A DNA stretch of 64,000 nt from Sanghuangporus weigelae (Eukaryota; Basidiomycota; Agaricomycetes; Hymenochaetales; Hymenochaetaceae). Positions 21,681-34,162 of the stretch are shown piece by piece. Made by a program: the position numbers and the translations under genes. Each line of letters begins with the position of its first letter. The stretch's first letter is position 1. Below the pieces are notes generated by a model. That model was not told the DNA's origin. It ran no database searches and saw only the letters and a list, made by a program, of their open reading frames with translations. The stretch spans positions 2,542,001-2,606,000 of the forward strand of contig CP137323.1 of the NCBI GenBank assembly GCA_033182465.1, in the 5' to 3' direction.

Positions 21681-23200
21681 GGTAATTGCTCCGCTCCAAA
21701 GTTGCTTCTGCCTACTACTAGCTTCTGACAGTCCGAGACTATTACCCCCTTTCGGATATTAGGAGACTAAATTCCCTGCAGTACGTCCGCGACTTTTGCA
21801 AGAATTCAATTGGTCTCGGTGCTTCGACTATTCTGGTGAATTGAGTTGGTACAAAGTAGGATTTAGACCGAGTGAAGGCGGCGCGTGTGTACAGCTTCCA
21901 ATGTTTCATTCCCTAATATCTTCGTTGGGACGACGAAGATGTGTCAGGCGACTGCCCTATTTTGAAGAAGAAGTCTTATTAATTCTGCTGACTACCCAGT
22001 TGCTCCCGCGAGCGTTATCTTGGCGGGACGTCGCCATATCATGCCTCAATGAAGAATCTTGCTTAGGAAGTTGATGTGCTCCTAAATTTTGGTCAGCAGA
22101 AAAGCATAGATTTCGGTGTGCCATTTTCGCGCCTCTTGTAGTCCTAAGCCTAATTCTTCTATCAACAGGATCGCCGACGCTGCGGAACCAAGAATGCGTT
22201 TTACAAGAGAGCGCGCCTACGAAATCGCTCCTAGTGAACTACCGGCTCATGATCACTCCGAGTTCGCCATGTTAGGGGCTGATAATATTGGAAGAGAAGC
22301 GAGGTCAGGACACTAAATGTTCTTTAACCTAGGACGGGATAACCCCCTGTCTCCTCCCGGAAGCTGTTTTGGAGCCAGATTCTTGTCTGGAGCTCCTCAG
22401 AGATCAGTTAGGAATGATCGGGCAAAAGTAAGCAAACACAACGCCGAGCGCTTCGTTCACTGTATTCGAAGTCCTGCATAATCTCACGTTACTTTCGATT
22501 GACCGAATATCCGGAAATATCACGCAAGGCCTTCGAATGAGATCTTCTAAGCATAGAAATTTCTCATACGCTTGCGTAAAGCAATAGACTTTACGCTTTG
22601 AGTTGAGAAGACGACTTTGCACCGCCTACATGTCTTGTTTTCTAAAAATACATGACTCGCCAAGCCCTCCAAACCGGGAAATGTACCTAGTATAACGTGT
22701 ATGTGCAGTCGGGTGTGAAGCTCATGTTGCTTCGGCCGAACCTGATTCAAATCTTCACATTTATCCCATGTGCGACAACGGCTTTTGGTTGACTTGCCTA
22801 TTTTGTCTCCATCAAACCGTGGAGCAATGATTTCAGCGAGGCTTCTTGGGAACCCGAGGACAAACTGCTGCTTCCGATTTGACATTAGCCACTCTCTTCG
22901 TCATATGCAAGAATCTGCTGGACAGCACTACTTATTCTTATAACGGTCATCCAGCTCTGGGTATCACGCGATAATGGAAATTAATCTTGTTCTGGTAACG
23001 TCGTATAAGAATCAAAATGCTCCAATGTCTTCTCTGTTGCACAATGAATTTGGTTGAGTCATGTCATTCTTTGGAATGGTCGGTGTGTGTCATGTTCTTC
23101 GCCTCACTCTCCATCAATTAATTCGCCAATAGGCTTCGATCAGATGAAAATAACGGAGGTGCGTAATCAGCGACGACGATTTTCATTAATCATTTACAGA
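20940..23200. repeat. Tandem segmental duplication, copy 1 (partner at about 23300-25430)
   Basis: Landmarks shared in order with copy 2 are: GACAGGGGATACTTGCCTCAG (21223) and GGACAGGAGACACTTGCCTC (about 23620); TTTACCAAAGGACACGATCA (21600) and TTTACCAAGGGACACGATCA (23949); CTAGGACGGGATAACC (22330) and CTAGGACAGGATGACC (24560); GGTAACGTCGTATAAGA (22995 and 25180); and CGATCAGATG (23138 and 25331). The copies differ by many substitutions and indels. Confidence 0.8.
21681..23200. other. No gene seen in the rest of duplication copy 1
   Basis: Only short frames, none kept in the second copy, so this part looks non-coding or fully decayed. Confidence 0.45.
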
Positions 23201-23299
23201 TTCGAATCCACGTTTTCCGCGAGCTGGTTGTAGCATAAAGCCAGAAAAACGGAGAAAATCAACGAGCGACAGGTTCGAATGAGCGAAGAGAGCAGATTC

Positions 23300-25430
23300 C
23301 ATCCATCCATCCATTGCGTCTTTGCCTGTTATGTCTCCACTCAACACAAGGGAGCACAAGGGAGACGGAGCAATCCCCATCTTCTCCGAGGCAAATCCTT
23401 GATGAACCAAAGCGAAGAGTCTACCGTGCCCGATCGCAGGACAGATCGGAATGTAATTGCTATTCTCGCGATACTTCTAACAATCAATGGAGATCTTAGG
23501 GCAGATTGGGAGCAGATGCGGATGCGTGCAGTTTTGTTTCCGGAGCAATGCCGCGGAAAATGAAACCAACGAAGTTTTCGCGCTTATAATTTATATGGAA
23601 TGTCGCGTGCTGCGATACATCGGACAGGAGACACTTGCCTCAGGGTATTTGGATGAGGCTTGCTGAAGTGGAAAATGTTTCACATCACATGCGTCGGGAA
23701 AGTGAATATAATTTAATCTTCAGCCAGTTTAGCACCGCACAATTGACTCTCTCGGAAGTATCCAGTTGTTATGCGATCGCGCAAGTACAACCGGAAAAAA
23801 AAGACCCAAAAAACCGATGCTGTATGTCGAACCGCAGTTGTGTGTGTGGTGGCGGCAGATCACGAGCAGGGAAGGAAGAACGACGCGTGATTTGATGTTG
23901 TGACAAAAATCAATACGCAAGTAGACTCTAACGGCGCCAATTTCGGCTTTTACCAAGGGACACGATCACTTCGTTTGACACTTTCAACCTGTTCAACCTG
24001 TTTCGTCTTCTGCCTTCCGGTGTCCAAAGTTCTCCACGCTTCTTGCATACTAGGAGGACTAAATGTGTCCGTAGTTTCAAGAGATCCTTGTATTCAATTG
24101 GTCTCGGCACTTCGACCATGATTCCGATGGTGAATTGAGTTGGTCCAAAAATATAATTAAGGTGATGCATACTTATAGCCGTCATCATTCCATTCCTTTT
24201 CATATGCTCGTTGGGCCTCCGATGATCGCAGCTGTGCCAGGTGGTTGCTCTTCTAGAAGCTTATTCATTCTGCTGACAGAAGCTACAATAAGCATTTGGG
24301 CACTTCCGCGAGGGTTATCTTGGTTGGGACAGTCATCATGTTTGGACGCAGAACCTCGCTTAATTAATGGTGAGCCGTTTATGAGCCTCTTGTTCTAAGA
24401 ATTGCGACAGCATAAGATCACCAAGACTGCGGAACCAAATTTGCATATTTGCAATGACCCCATGAGCCACTGACTCACGATCACTCCGAGTTTGCCACGT
24501 TAGGGGCTGATAGTATTAGAACTGAAGCTGGACCCAGGACTCTAAACACTCTTTAACCTAGGACAGGATGACCCCTGTCTCCTCCCAAAATATTGCCTTT
24601 AGGTTCGTTTCTCGTTTGGAACCTTTCAAGAGTCAGTTCGGGATGATCGGGCAAGAACAAGCAAACACAGCAGCGATGCCAGTTACAGCCTCCGAAGTCG
24701 CACATGGTCTCACGTTGCTTTGGATTGACCGAATCGTTGGAAGGTATCAATCAAGGGTTGTTGGATGAGAGTTTCTGAGCACAAATGAAATTTCTCCCAC
24801 GAGTTCTTGTAAGGCAATATAAGCTTTATGCTTTGAGTTGGCCCGACACTGCCTACGGGGCAGACCAATTTATCGATGAATTCGCGAATCTCCAGGCGGA
24901 CCAAGAATGGAAGCACGCCCAGCATAACGTGTATTCGGGTGTGAAGGCTATTCTTGTGCTTAGTTCCAATATTCGCGTTTATCCTATGTGCGTCCACGGC
25001 TTTTGATCAACTTGCCTAATTTGTCACCATCAAATGCATCCGACGGTGCTTCTTGAGAGGCCGAGGACAGACCGTCGCTTCAGATTTGATATGGACCACC
25101 TTGGACAACACTGCTTATTCTTCTAACAGTCTCTCAGCTTTGGGCATGGCACGATAATGGCAATTAAGCTTGCTCTGGTAACGTCGTATAAGAGTCGAAA
25201 TGCTCCTAGAGATAAGAATCTTCTCTCTATTGCACCCCGGGTTTGGTTAGTCGTATCATCCTTTGGCATAATCAACGTGTAAAAATTACTCTTTTCATCC
25301 CGCCCTCCATCAGTATTCACCAATTAGATACGATCAGATGGAAAATAAAAGCGGTGCGTAAAGATTCGGTCGTCGGCAACGACTTTCGGTTATCATTTGC
25401 GCGCGGATTTGGGATCACTTGTCGTTCAGC
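23300..25430. repeat. Tandem segmental duplication, copy 2
   Basis: Directly follows copy 1 in the same orientation, with the landmarks given there. Frames open in copy 1 are interrupted here. No gene is supported in this copy. Confidence 0.8.
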
Positions 25431-27098
25431 TGTCAGTTTGTCCGGATTTGAAATTGTTGCAAGGCTCAAAGAGGTCCTGTAATAGTTCCCCGGGGCCGCT
25501 AGCATAGACAAAGAACCGCTTCCCATATATCAAGATTATGCATCCGTCATATATCGAGGTACCGTCTCATCAACGGTGCGCTGCTGTCCAGCTTTCCAAT
25601 ATTAATGTGGCAGGTCGCGCAAGCGAGTCACTTAGTAGATATTTGAAATACTTGTCGACGCGCCTTTTGCTAAAGATCATTTTAGCACTGTTCAACGGAA
25701 GTTGATCCATTTCTTTACGCTGATTGAAGAAGTCATACAGATCTTTACATCAAGTAACACGCTAACCTTTCAAGAAAATCGATGTTGACTCGATCAACTC
25801 GAGCTGTGTAAAAGCACTTGTGTGCTTGTTTACCAGCCAAGAAGTCACATGGTCTGTTGGATCGTCCCTGTTCAAAGAGAGGAAGATGCATTTCCAGTCC
25901 AGCATAGTTTGAAGTTTGAAAAGAGTGTCATCTGACGAGTCTTCGGGGAATAGAGTAATTAATAAGAGGGCTAGGCATCAGAAATGAGGAGGACGATTCC
26001 AAGAGGTGCAATTAAGCAACAGCATGAGATACTCAGCTTGAGAGCGAGGACCAACCTCTCGATGATTTCGAGTTCATAGAAGGAATTCGAAGTTAGTTCT
26101 TGTGTGCATTGTACGTCCGAATAAGGAAACGGAGATAGCTCGGTTTGAGTTCTCACGCTTTGCCAAAATTGATCACCTTGTATTCAAAAACCAACCCGCA
26201 GCCGTGGACGGACGGACGACGTGGACGGGTCTATCCCCTTTCTCCTCTTGAACTCCCGTGCTCGTCGCCAGCTGGCAGGCGACCCATCTCTCCTTCATAC
26301 CACTTTGTTTCCGCGATTGTCATTCGCTTCGATAACCACCGAGCACTTTCACCAATATCTCAGGCAACTGCTAGTCCGCAGAACGTGTCGGCGTGGACAA
26401 GGGCCTCTGTGGAAAGTTCCAGAGTCAGATAAAGGCCATCTTATCAATTGGAAGGGCCATTTCCGTGAGGAAATGAAGGTGCGAGCTCACGTTCAGAGGT
26501 GATCTGACATGCGTTTTACATGAGTTTTTCTCGGACTGTTTAGCTTCGTTGAAGCTTTCTGCCAGGACACGAGCTTGCCGGCTGTGGGGGATTCGCCTTT
26601 TCGTCTTTTGCATCCGTTTGATCGTTTCCTAACTATTGCGTATTGCGTACTGTTGTTGTTGTTGGCGCATCGATACCTTTGCGTGGCTGCGTCATAACGG
26701 ATCGTGAATTCAAAATCGCGACGCGAAATTCATTTTGCGTCATTTGACCGCCGCTTTCGCTTGATATCTCAGACTATCCATTCACTTGACTTTGATCTTT
26801 GATCTAGCCTGGACGGCTCCTCACATGTGAGAATCATTTCGCGGCTAGAATTTCATTTGAAGTGCTGACCAGTCAGTTCAGAACTAACATTCTCACCTCG
26901 CATCGAATAAATTTCACGACCTGCTTAATTACCTTTATCCGTTCGTCAATCTTAGTTCCGATATCGTATCTATCGCCTTCCTAATAGGCTGCTTGGGGCT
27001 TAATCACCGCGATCCACGTAAACTCGCGTGTACAGCCGGAAGCAGAGCCCAAACGGAAATCCACTTAACCCATTGCCTTACCACCATCTAAAGGTGTA
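25431..27098. other. Intergenic stretch upstream of the Rho GEF gene
   Basis: Small frames at 26145-26502 have no recognisable content. A GTTGTTGTTGTTGG run lies near 26652. The ~1.6 kb probably contains the promoter of the gene at 27099. No TATA box is obvious. Confidence 0.45.
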
Positions 27099-30000
27099 AT
27101 GGAAAACGTGCATGGGCTCGTCACGCTCCCGCCGAGTGCTTCCGGAAGCCCTCGTTCTCGCCGCATGGGCGGAATACTTCGTCCGACTTCGTTTCCTCCA
27201 CTTCGGCTAGAGGAACAGAAACCCATAACATCTGCCATTAGTTCGAAGGACGAGTCTCTTTCAATGTCTTCTCCCTCGCGGACGTCTCCGCACTCAGTTC
27301 CACCGCCTCCACCGCCCCCTCGTTCCCCGCTACGACCCTCTCCAAAGAGTGTTTCCTCCTTTGCCACTCTCATAGACATGTACGCTCGTCGGGATACAAT
27401 GACAACACTCCGAATGGACAACCTGAACTCGGGCGTAAATCGCAGGAGGAGCGTAGCTTCTCTCAGCGCAGCACTTGAGCAATTCGCTCTGGATACGTCT
27501 ATCATGCCCGCTACCCCAGGGTCAGAGATACGTGCATGCGACACTTTCTCTCTGTCGGAAGAGAAGCCTCTCCCAGTCCTTCCAAAGGATGATTCTCCTC
27601 CAGGCTCGCCTACAGCGACGATAGGTTTAAACTCCGTTATATCGGAAGCGTCAACCGATGCTACTCTGTCCCCGTCTGCACCACCTGTCACAAAGCGCGA
27701 ACACGCTTTGAAAGAATTGCTTTCATCAGAGCGGTCATATGCATCTGACTTGGCATTCATACAGAATGTCCACATTCCTCTGGCTCTCGGTACGCATTCC
27801 GCTACCTTGTGAAAGAAGGAATATGCCTTATTCAGAGCTTACCCTTTATTTAGGCAAGCAAGCTCCGTTCCAACTTCCAACTCCTCCGAGTTCATCTGGT
27901 TCATCGTCACGTACCTTATCAACGTCCTCCGCATCGTCCTCAAGCTCGAGCCATTACGGTCCGCCGATGGGAAAGGACGACGCGCGCATAATATTCGGAA
28001 ACATAACTGAGCTGGCAATGTTCTCGGAAATGTTTGCGGAGCGCCTTCAGGAAGCGCTTGGTGATGTATTGGAGGACGGAAAGGGCGAGGATTGGGTCGG
28101 AGCTCTGTTCCTTGAGATCGTGCGTGTTTCTGTTCTTACACATTTGAAAATGCTAATATGGATGTGAAATGCATCAAGGTCCCCCAAATGGAGCCACCTT
28201 ACATGCATTACATCACCAAGCATCCGAATGCGATCAAACACCTGAACTCTTTACCTCGGACGCCGGCTCTGGCGAATTACCTGACGCAGACGCAGAACCT
28301 CGCTTCATCTGTAACGCATGCATGGGATTTACCCTCGCTTCTCATCAAGCCGGTTCAGCGGCTACTCAAGTATTCCCTTCTTTTGTCAACCATCATCGAG
28401 AATACTCCGGACAACCATGATGACAAGGACAATCTGAAAAAGGCTCGAGATCGAATGGAGGAGCTGGCTCACAAAGTGAATGAGGGGCGTCGACGTATCG
28501 AGGTTGTGAAGGAGGTGCTGGCAGGAAAGGTAGAAACTGGGAAGCCGACATCTTTGCAGAAGAAGATCAGCATTGGGAAGGCGCAGGTTGGTGTAGGACG
28601 GATGAAGAGTATCGGAATGAGTCTCCGTACTTCCCGGGCAAAGGACGAGCGTAGCAACGAGGAGTCCTCGCGCGTGGTGAAACTCGAGGCTCAGCTCCGG
28701 AAATGCGAGACTTTTGTGCGTGAACTTGCAAAAGACATCGTGAGCTGGGCGCAGGCCGTGCGTGCATCACAAATGCATCTTCGGGCATGGGCTGTCGATT
28801 TTGGGAAGACAATCGGGATCGATGAGGAGAAGCCGTCTGAGGCATTTAATGCGTTCATGGATCTTATCGACATGAGGCTTTTGCCTCTTTGTCAGGTGCT
28901 GGATGAGATGGTAGGGAAGGAATTGCTTCCGGAGCTCGGAAGCTTGCTTGACAGCTCAAAGTCACCACTTCGGCTGCTCTCAACGATGCACTCACTCGAA
29001 CCCTTATACATTGCCTTACTCAATCAGAACTATGCAAAACACCGACCGACGCAGACAATGATGGAGGCGTCTCAGAAGTACCTGGCTTTGCGTGGACAGC
29101 TTGCCACTGATCTTCCCAGATACCTCGAACTCTTTGACAAAGGAGTCGTGATGTGCATGCGCCGCTTTGCTCGTCGACAAACGGATTTCTGGAGCACCGT
29201 GAGGGATGAATGGAGCACACTATGGGACTGCTTAAGGATGGAAGGCGAAACGAACGCTGGTTGCGAAGAAACGTTTACGCTGTGGTGGGCTAGGTATTCT
29301 GAAGTGGAGGAGGCAATCAGCAAGTTGAATATCTTGAAACGAGAAAGGCCCTTCCTCAATCACGTCCGGTCGCGATTGTCAGGCTCATCGGGAACCATCG
29401 ACGCTTTCAGTATGGATGCTTCTATACCCTATATGATCCCTCTGCCTAACTCCCCTTCATCCACATTTTCCGGTCTTTCCTCGGGACGACATCGCAGCTT
29501 CGGATCCTTGGATTCTACTATCCCGCGAGACTTGCGCTCATCTCCCTCAGTGGAGAACGTACCGACGCTTTCCTCGTCCTCACGAGGGAAGACTCGGCCG
29601 CGCACGCCAGACAGTCTTGGTCGTCTGAAAGCGCGTTCGAACACCAATCCATTGCCATACTCATTATCGCGGCAAGCTTTCGATGTGCACACGGCGTATA
29701 CTCCTCACGGAACTTCGGCACGCGAAAACGCAGAATCGATTGACTCGCATAGTGATATACGCGGGCGAAAATCACGCAGTTCTAGTCTCAGTAGGAGACT
29801 GAGTGAAACTCTCCGAACTCCTCTACGTCGCTCTCCTTCCCAGAAGTCCGTCGGATCGCAACTATCGCAGCGCAGCGCGCCGCACAATGCAAGCCATTCA
29901 AATGCAAGTTTCCTCGTCCCGGACCCAGACAATGACTCTGCACCACCGATTCCTCTCGAGTTGCTCCCACCACCAAACTCCCCATCGATGTACTACGTAG

Positions 30001-30257
30001 TTGCCAATCATCCGTGCTGTCCTCCGGAGGGTGCTGTGTACATGGACCTCCCTTTCTTTCAAGTACGCCAAGGGGAGGTGTTTGGGGTCGTTTCCGAACT
30101 TGGACATCCTTCATTGTTTGAAGGTCTATGCATGGACATTGATGAAGGCGAGGATGACTGCTTGCTCGTTGTGAGGAATGAAGATGGGGAGACTGGGCTA
30201 GCGCTTGCCAGCTTTTTGGTCCCCGTGTCCGATGTTCAATCTGGCACCGCTTTATGA
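27099..30257 (+). CDS. DH-BAR-SH3 Rho guanine nucleotide exchange factor (1011 aa)
   Basis: Exons 27099-27789, 27854-28119 and 28179-30257. Residues 1-195 are Pro/Ser-rich, with PPPPPPPRSP that could bind SH3 or profilin. The DH domain runs from about 199 (KREHALKELLSSERSYASDL, conserved region 1) to about 440, with the CR3 signature LLIKPVQRLLKYSLLL near 380. Residues about 489-706 form a BAR-type helical region (ELAKDIVSWAQAVRASQMHL, then RRFARRQTDFW), where a PH domain would stand in classical Dbl proteins. A Ser-rich linker leads to an SH3-like domain at about 928-1005 (ANHPCCPPEGAVYMDLPFF, then GLALASFLVPV). This is the architecture of Tuba/DNMBP-like and fission-yeast Gef1-like Cdc42 activators: it would load GTP on a Rho GTPase at curved membranes during polarised growth. 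The target GTPase is inferred, not visible. Confidence 0.88.
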
Positions 30258-31218
30258 TTTTCTTTTTCTCGTTCACCGCTTCACTGTATTGCTGTACGTT
30301 TAACGCTATGACTGACATTGCCTTTTCCTTCCGCTTGACCATGCTGTATGTGATTGTTGTATCTGTGTCCACCCCTTTCGCTTTTCATCGTTAGACAATG
30401 CATGTTCCACGCAAACATCGTAATTAATTCTGAAATTTTCATGCGCATCCATCCTAGGGTATTAGGTTTTATTTGCCTGAATACCCGCAATGCTCTCGCA
30501 TACCAGGTTTGGAGTTCAACACTGGATATACATGTACAGTAGTTTCGTTCAACCAAAATACTTTTCTGTCCTTGACTTACAGAGTGGCATATACTTTGGT
30601 GCTCATCCAGTTCGGTAGAGAGTATCATTTGGTTCTGCAAAATTAATTGGAGCGGGACTGGCGAAATAGTCAGTCGCCTGACATATTCACTGTTGACATG
30701 CTGAGGCCTGACGGAATTACCGAAAAGGTAGAAAGTAAGCCGACCGACCGATTGCCTAAATAGGGGTGAGACCGAACATGGCAAATTCCGGATCGATGGA
30801 TTTTCGCCTGAACTTTCTCTTTCGGTCATAGCATAGTACTCAGTTGCCGAATGTTGCTGTTTGCACGGTATACGCTTCACTCCTTACTAGGAAATCAGCT
30901 ATGGATCATGTTTCTTTGATTGCGGCCAAAGAACAGACCTCGAAACTTGACGAACAAACCTTTAACGCTGCCAGACAAATTAGCTATTTCGCAGCTGTGT
31001 CGGTTGACGTGGAATTATCGTCCTCGATGATTCGTAAATTATATCCTTTTGTATACTTGTGTTGAAAGTAGGATTCTCGAGTTTCAGTTCTACCTAGCGT
31101 CAGCGGCGCTAGTTATTATCAGGCATGTGTGTTCCTCACTGTCTCGCTTATTGATTCCTCGCTGAATTCGGATTCGTGTCAAGGACCGTTTTCGTCCATT
31201 GGTGTTCTGTGTATATAA
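30258..31218. other. 3' flank of the Rho GEF gene and intergenic DNA
   Basis: A 199-codon minus-strand frame (30281-30880) overlaps the 3' flank but has no domain and no promoter. GTGTATATAAATG at 31207-31219 is a TATA box for the next gene. Nothing else seen. Confidence 0.45.
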
Positions 31219-32106
31219 ATGCGGCGTGTGTACCATACTCTTGCACTCGTCCTTCAACTGGCATGGGACGCTGCAATCGTCCTACTGTTACTCTACCGAG
31301 AAGACCTGACTCTCCAAATCGTTCCCATGTTTGTCAGTGCTCTAAAAGGGAGGACAGTCGAGGACAAACGCAAAATGAGAGTCAATATTGTGCCTCGGAA
31401 ACCTCTGCATCCAAGCATCGAGTACGTCCAAATCGACTTTCTCCTAGTATCAGCGTATAGAGCTCTTCAACAGCATTCACACCCAAAGCGATTCTCAAGC
31501 ATTTTCGATGCCGACGTCTGGACCTCATTTCTATCCAGGACAAGAGTATATCTTGGATGTTACGTCACCAAAGTGAGCTTCAGTATGATGCTAGGGACGC
31601 TTTTCTAATCTCTCCCTTGTTTTTAGAACCCATTTGTGCGAATCAGAGCTTCTGGCCGCAAAAAAGTTCAGCGAGTCGTGTGTAAATGCATTCAGGAGTT
31701 TCTCGCTCGCGGGGGATGATTTCGACTCCGGACATCATTGCGACAATGGTCTGTAAGTACTAGCTGATCCTGCATGAAAATCTACCTAAACTTCATCCGA
31801 TACAGCTGCAAGGAGAGACCTTCCCATGGTTATCATTACTGCAAGAATTCGCTCATTTCAGTGACCATCGCATGTGGGTGCATTACTACCGATATGGCGA
31901 GACCTACGCAAGAATATACGACCGAGGGAAAACCATCGAGGTGTAATTATTTCTCTAATCAAGGCGTCCGCATGCGTCTGTCCGTATCCCGCTACGGTGA
32001 TCATACCCAAGTGGACTATCCTCGAACTTTCTTTAGATCAAGCGGAAACAATCAATTAGCAAGTATCATTTCCACTAAACGAGAGCCTGGTTTCTTTATC
32101 GAGTAG
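31219..32106 (+). CDS. Hypothetical intron-containing gene, 5' end unresolved
   Basis: Three downstream exons have matching phases: 31448-31572, 31627-31752 and 31806-32106, with donors GTGAGC and GTAAGT and acceptors TTTTTAG and ATACAG. They read SQAFSMPTSGPHFYPGQEY, SELLAAKKFSESCVNAF and VRMRLSVSRYGDHTQVDY before a stop. The first exon is unclear: the ATG at 31219 touches the TATA box, so a later ATG such as 31263 is more likely, but the join to 31448 then needs an improbably short intron. In another frame 31806-31944 reads well too (WVHYYRYGETYARIYDRG), so the last exon may be mis-framed. No family is recognised. Confidence 0.35.
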
Positions 32107-32199
32107 ACATTCATACAGTATCGCACCTTGCATTGTACTATAACCACTTTTAATTGTCACACGCTGTTAGTGATCTATTCGGAAGGTTGCATTAATATA

Positions 32200-32803
32200 C
32201 AGTTGAAATTGTCATAACGCATAATGTCGGGAGACTACTTTTTGTAATGCATTATTAGATTTATTCATTAGGAGATATGTGAGAAAATATTTCCGCCTTT
32301 GGAAAAAGGTGAAAAAGGTAGCTTCCTCATGGTCTGACCCCTACGTTAATAGCATGAGCCTGATTAGATACCAGAATAAAGCATGGATTCTCAAAAAACA
32401 CTCTTATTGACTTAACAGAGGGGGAATAAATACATGCTATATCTTGTAAGTCCTTGACGTCCCGGATTTGGAAGGTGATCGTCATGCTATTTATGGTAGT
32501 TGCCAGTGTCGATCAATCTGCACTAATTGTATTTTCATTTAATTACATGATTTTCTTGACTAGTGGACTTTACAAGGCCAGTTGTGCTCTCTGGTTGCCT
32601 CAGAACTCATAATTTACATGAATTTATAGTAGCCTTATCACTCCCTTGATCACCATAATGCATAATATTGCTCAAAATTTCAATGCATTATTCCATATGA
32701 CATTTTTGCATAATTTCCCGCCTCCCGACATGGGAGACACCAAAAAGTGATGCATTATGAAATATATGCATTATGATACGATGCATTATGACAATTTCAA
32801 CTG
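32200..32803. mobile_element. TA-flanked MITE (non-autonomous Tc1/mariner-like element, 604 bp)
   Basis: The ends are inverted repeats: CAGTTGAAATTGTCATAA at 32200-32217 and its exact reverse complement ending at 32803, flanked by TA on both sides (32198-32199 and 32804-32805). The terminal repeats continue imperfectly with CGCATAATG / GCATTATG motifs, and both sides carry subterminal TCGGGAG and repeated ATAATGCAT words. There is no transposase frame. TA target sites and CAGT ends are typical of the Tc1/mariner superfamily, so it is probably mobilised in trans. Confidence 0.88.
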
Positions 32804-34038
32804 TATAATATTCAACGTAATGTAAAAACGTAGCGCTGGAGGACTAAGCGTGGGAGTATGATGGTTATGTAATACACGCTCAACCAATAAACGAAAAATA
32901 TACTTTCACTTCGTACCTACATACTTACATCTGTACGTATAATCACTTCTCGCCGAATTCAGCATAGCTGAGTGAAAAGTTTTGACTCTTCGAATACTAT
33001 GATAAGCTATGCGTATCCTTGGAATGATGATCAGATGGATCTAATACGTACGGGTAAGCCACAGCTCCTCTGTCGCCTTACCAACGTCCCCTCCCGCGTG
33101 GCATCAGCGGCTTCGCCAGGGATAAATGCGTTTTAGGTCACTCATACGAAGAGTATTCGTGTAGGGACGTCGTTATGTGGTTCCGGAAGCCCATAGTTTC
33201 TTCCGTGCCTCCGACACACCGCTCTGCTTTTTTTATTGAGAGAGCCTAAAGCACTGTTATGTGGACCATTGAGTCTCGACAATACCTTGTTTTTCCGCTC
33301 CTACCGAGGCGGTTTCATCTAAGTAAGGCATACTCATCACGTTGCAATTACATCTTCACTGATCTAATTCAGTTTTTTGACGCGGTCTTGCGCACAGAAA
33401 TTGGAGATTTTCAAGGTGAAACCTCGACGGCTGTCCTCTTAAGAATGGTTTCGTCTGTCAATTTATCTGCGGTCCATATCCATAGTGAATGCTAAGCAAA
33501 GTGGATGAGAATTATGTCTCGGGATTTTCTTAGATAGGAAACAGCACCGCGAGAACTCAAAGAACCAACCATAGACACTTGGACCGCCTTCTCTTACCCG
33601 TTTCAAAGCCTCTGATTGACAGGCCGAAATGAACAGAAATTTTTTCAAGTATGTGCCACTAGATCCTATATCTTGATAAGACCCTTTATGACAAAACGAT
33701 ACTTCGCAGGATTTTTGGTATTTCAAATTGCTGTAATGCAAAAGGCAAGGCAAGGAAGATCAATAGCCTCATGCGATGCAGGCACTTTTTGTTGGCCAGT
33801 CCAAATGGACCTCTTCCGAGTGTCTGTGTCCTGCTATGCTTCTGCAAGTTCATCCGCATCACTATCTCCGTTATCGATGGAGGAGGCGAGCTTTGTTGAA
33901 GAGAACGGTCAAGAAGAAACTGCGAATCTCATTTATGACTCAAGACCAGCATACTTGTCCGGGCCTTTGCAGTGTAGGCGCACCATGCTCCTAGGCATCT
34001 GTTCAATCTCATCGCACCTCGCCGCGCCACAAACACAC
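32804..34038. other. Intergenic stretch, no supported gene
   Basis: A 142-codon plus frame (33616-34044) and an overlapping alternative frame lack any domain. They run into the promoter of the next gene. Confidence 0.4.
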
Positions 34039-34047
34039 AAATAAAAG
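34039..34047 (+). promoter_or_regulatory. TATA-like box of the 34163 zinc-cluster gene
   Basis: AAATAAAAGG about 120 bp before the ATG, in line with the paralogues; a pyrimidine-rich stretch follows (34075-34130). Confidence 0.4.
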
Positions 34048-34162
34048 GAAGCAGAATGGAACGAGGTCTTTAACCCTCCTGCTTTTTCATCCTTTTTTCT
34101 TTCATACACGTTTGGACTGCAACTTTACTCTCACTTATCGCTCGCTTAAAGCTAGCAAGTGA

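Noticed and set aside
23190-23230. tRNA-like TTCGAATCC box
   Set aside because: No A box or cloverleaf could be formed around it; no tRNA, rRNA or other RNA gene was found by eye anywhere in the window.
20940-25430. LTR or LINE retrotransposon as source of the tandem blocks
   Set aside because: No reverse transcriptase, integrase or gag motif and no terminal repeats were seen.
27065-27775. 236-codon open frame antisense to the start of the Rho GEF gene
   Set aside because: It mirrors the Pro/Ser-rich exon on the other strand; the sense frame continues into a clear DH domain.
30281-30880. 199-codon minus-strand frame after the Rho GEF gene
   Set aside because: No domain, no promoter, no introns, and it lies in the probable 3' UTR and intergenic DNA.
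31260-31400. Zinc cluster in the CQCSKRED region
   Set aside because: Only three cysteines occur and their spacing does not fit a Zn2Cys6 domain in any splice version tried.
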